This document shows, one piece after another, positions 62,791-64,000 of a stretch of DNA of 64,000 nt. Location: positions 9,253,501-9,317,500 of the forward strand of contig OU612074.1 of NCBI GenBank assembly GCA_914767715.1, read 5' to 3'. The DNA comes from Membranipora membranacea (taxonomy: Eukaryota; Bryozoa; Gymnolaemata; Cheilostomatida; Membraniporidae). A program made the position numbers and the translations under genes. Under the pieces are notes generated by a model. The model ran no database searches, had not been told where the DNA came from, and saw nothing but the letters and a program-made list of their open reading frames with translations. Position 1 is the first letter of the stretch; each line of letters opens with the position of its first letter.

Positions 62791-63800
62791 CTTTTCTTTA
62801 CCTTTATTTTTCAAATTCATATGTGCGACCATAATATAATGTGATCCCTGCGTAATGTAGGCTCTGCTAATATACGATGTATGATATGAGTATACCAGCT
62901 ATACCGTGAATGGGTAATTTGAGTGTTAATTTCCCTAGAGTGGACCTTTACATTAGTCTTGTACTGCTACCTGTACTACTGATGACAAGACATGTGATGT
63001 ACATGATTTGCTCTCCTTAAATGGAGGTAGCTTTTGCCAGTACCTTGCTGCTATGGCTCTATATAAAGCACATCAGAAACACACTTGTACCCATAGATTA
63101 GATATTTTCATTTCCCTCATTGATAAGTGATTGATAATGTGATACCACTAACTCGCATTTCAGCTGTCTGAGCACTTAGACTATGGTAGAAGTGGTATTT
63201 GAAATGCAGCTGGATTTGTATCTTACAATTAATATGTATACCAGAATACAAACGGCAGGTCGGTTATGTTGGCAACCCACAATGCATCAAGTTAAATGCA
63301 TGATAATAATATGAAAAATAGATCAAATAGGTCTGAAAATAATTTGTTTAAATCTTAAATAAAAACAAATACCTCAGCAGTCACAAAGGGGTGTATTGTA
63401 CCAAACTTCACTATAATAGTGAAAAAATATTGCTAATTGATAATTAGGAAACGGTAACGATCTACCACTTTCCGGTCTTCAAGATAGCTCTAACAGTGAT
63501 ATATCCTTGGTCAAACACTTCAAATAATCTCTGAACAAAAGGCAGCGTAATAAATACTTATATATAATATATATTTATAAATACAAATATATTTATAAAT
63601 ACTCTTATATAAACAATATAATAAATCAAAATGTGGACAAGAAAGTAACAAGTAACCTTGTCACAGTGGGGACAGGCTTAGTTCTATTGCGTTAGTGGTT
63701 AGATTTGGCCAACGCAACAATATCTGGTCATAAAAAAGTGAAGCAGAACTGTGCTTGATTATAAAAGGTTGATTAAAATCATGGTGGTTATATCAAACGC
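62791..63800. other. Intergenic region after the cluster
   Basis: No exon seen. An AT-rich, nearly palindromic block (TATATAATATATATTTATA-like) lies at 63555-63605. Confidence 0.5.
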
Positions 63801-63804
63801 CACA

Positions 63805-64000
63805 TCCTGAAGCATGGCCGGCAAAATATTGGTTGCCTTAGGGTCAAGGTCGTAATTTCTGCGTCAAGTAGCTTTCTGTTGCATGCAGGTCGGAGCACAC
63901 CTGGAGGCCAATTGAGGGACTGCAGTGGAATTTGAACTCTCGACCTTCAACACTTACATGCTGAGGACCAATGCTGTAACCAGCTGAGCAATCTCTCTAT
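63805..64000 (-). mobile_element. tRNA-derived SINE at the window edge
   Basis: On minus: A box TTGCTCAGCTGGTTACAGC near 63980, B box GAGTTCAAATTCC near 63930, then a GCTCCGACCTGCATGC body. Same family as 22990-23205. The 5' end may extend past the window. Confidence 0.7.

Overview
The window is intron-rich animal nuclear DNA. It has GT-AG introns of a few hundred bases, TATA boxes, AATAAA signals, tRNA-derived SINEs, LINE fragments and hAT-type DNA transposons. The secreted proteins (vWA-ShK, EGF-like, C-type lectin, pentraxin-PAN) suggest an invertebrate, probably marine. I cannot name the phylum from sequence alone. No bacterial, viral or organellar genes were recognised.

Layout. (1) 495-10816, plus strand: fifteen exons encoding the C-terminal 788 residues of the nuclear-pore scaffold protein NUP205; the gene starts upstream of the window. 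(2) 12654-16204, plus: a secreted vWA / Thr-rich / three-ShK gene whose fourth exon carries a 415-bp hAT-like element with an exact 8-bp target duplication and an in-frame stop. (3) 17911-20719, minus: a four-exon secreted Cys-rich protein with two EGF-like modules. (4) 22.7-62.8 kb: a recently amplified cluster with three C-type lectin genes (A and B on minus, C on plus) and two pentraxin-PAN genes (Ptx1 broken, Ptx2 intact), full of transposable elements. (5) 62.8-64 kb: intergenic DNA ending in a SINE.

The main structural finding is a clean 20,099-bp inversion with breakpoints at 42184/42185 and 62283/62284. One breakpoint cuts the signal-peptide exon of Ptx1: 53 nt of that exon lie inverted at 62284-62336 and the other 35 nt lie at 42185-42219. 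Together they make exactly the 88 nt of the intact Ptx2 exon. Undoing the inversion on paper also restores the other breakpoint and puts all lectins and pentraxins head to tail on one strand, in the order lectin A, lectin B, Ptx2, lectin C, Ptx1. Ptx1 also carries a TGG-to-TAG nonsense codon and a private LINE insertion.

The lectins, pentraxins, EGF-like protein and vWA-ShK protein all have signal peptides. Lectins and pentraxins are classic soluble pattern-recognition families, so an expanding innate-immune or mucus/matrix locus is a reasonable inference, not something the sequence proves. All exon models come from reading splice sites, phase and protein similarity by eye; no alignment or database search was run.
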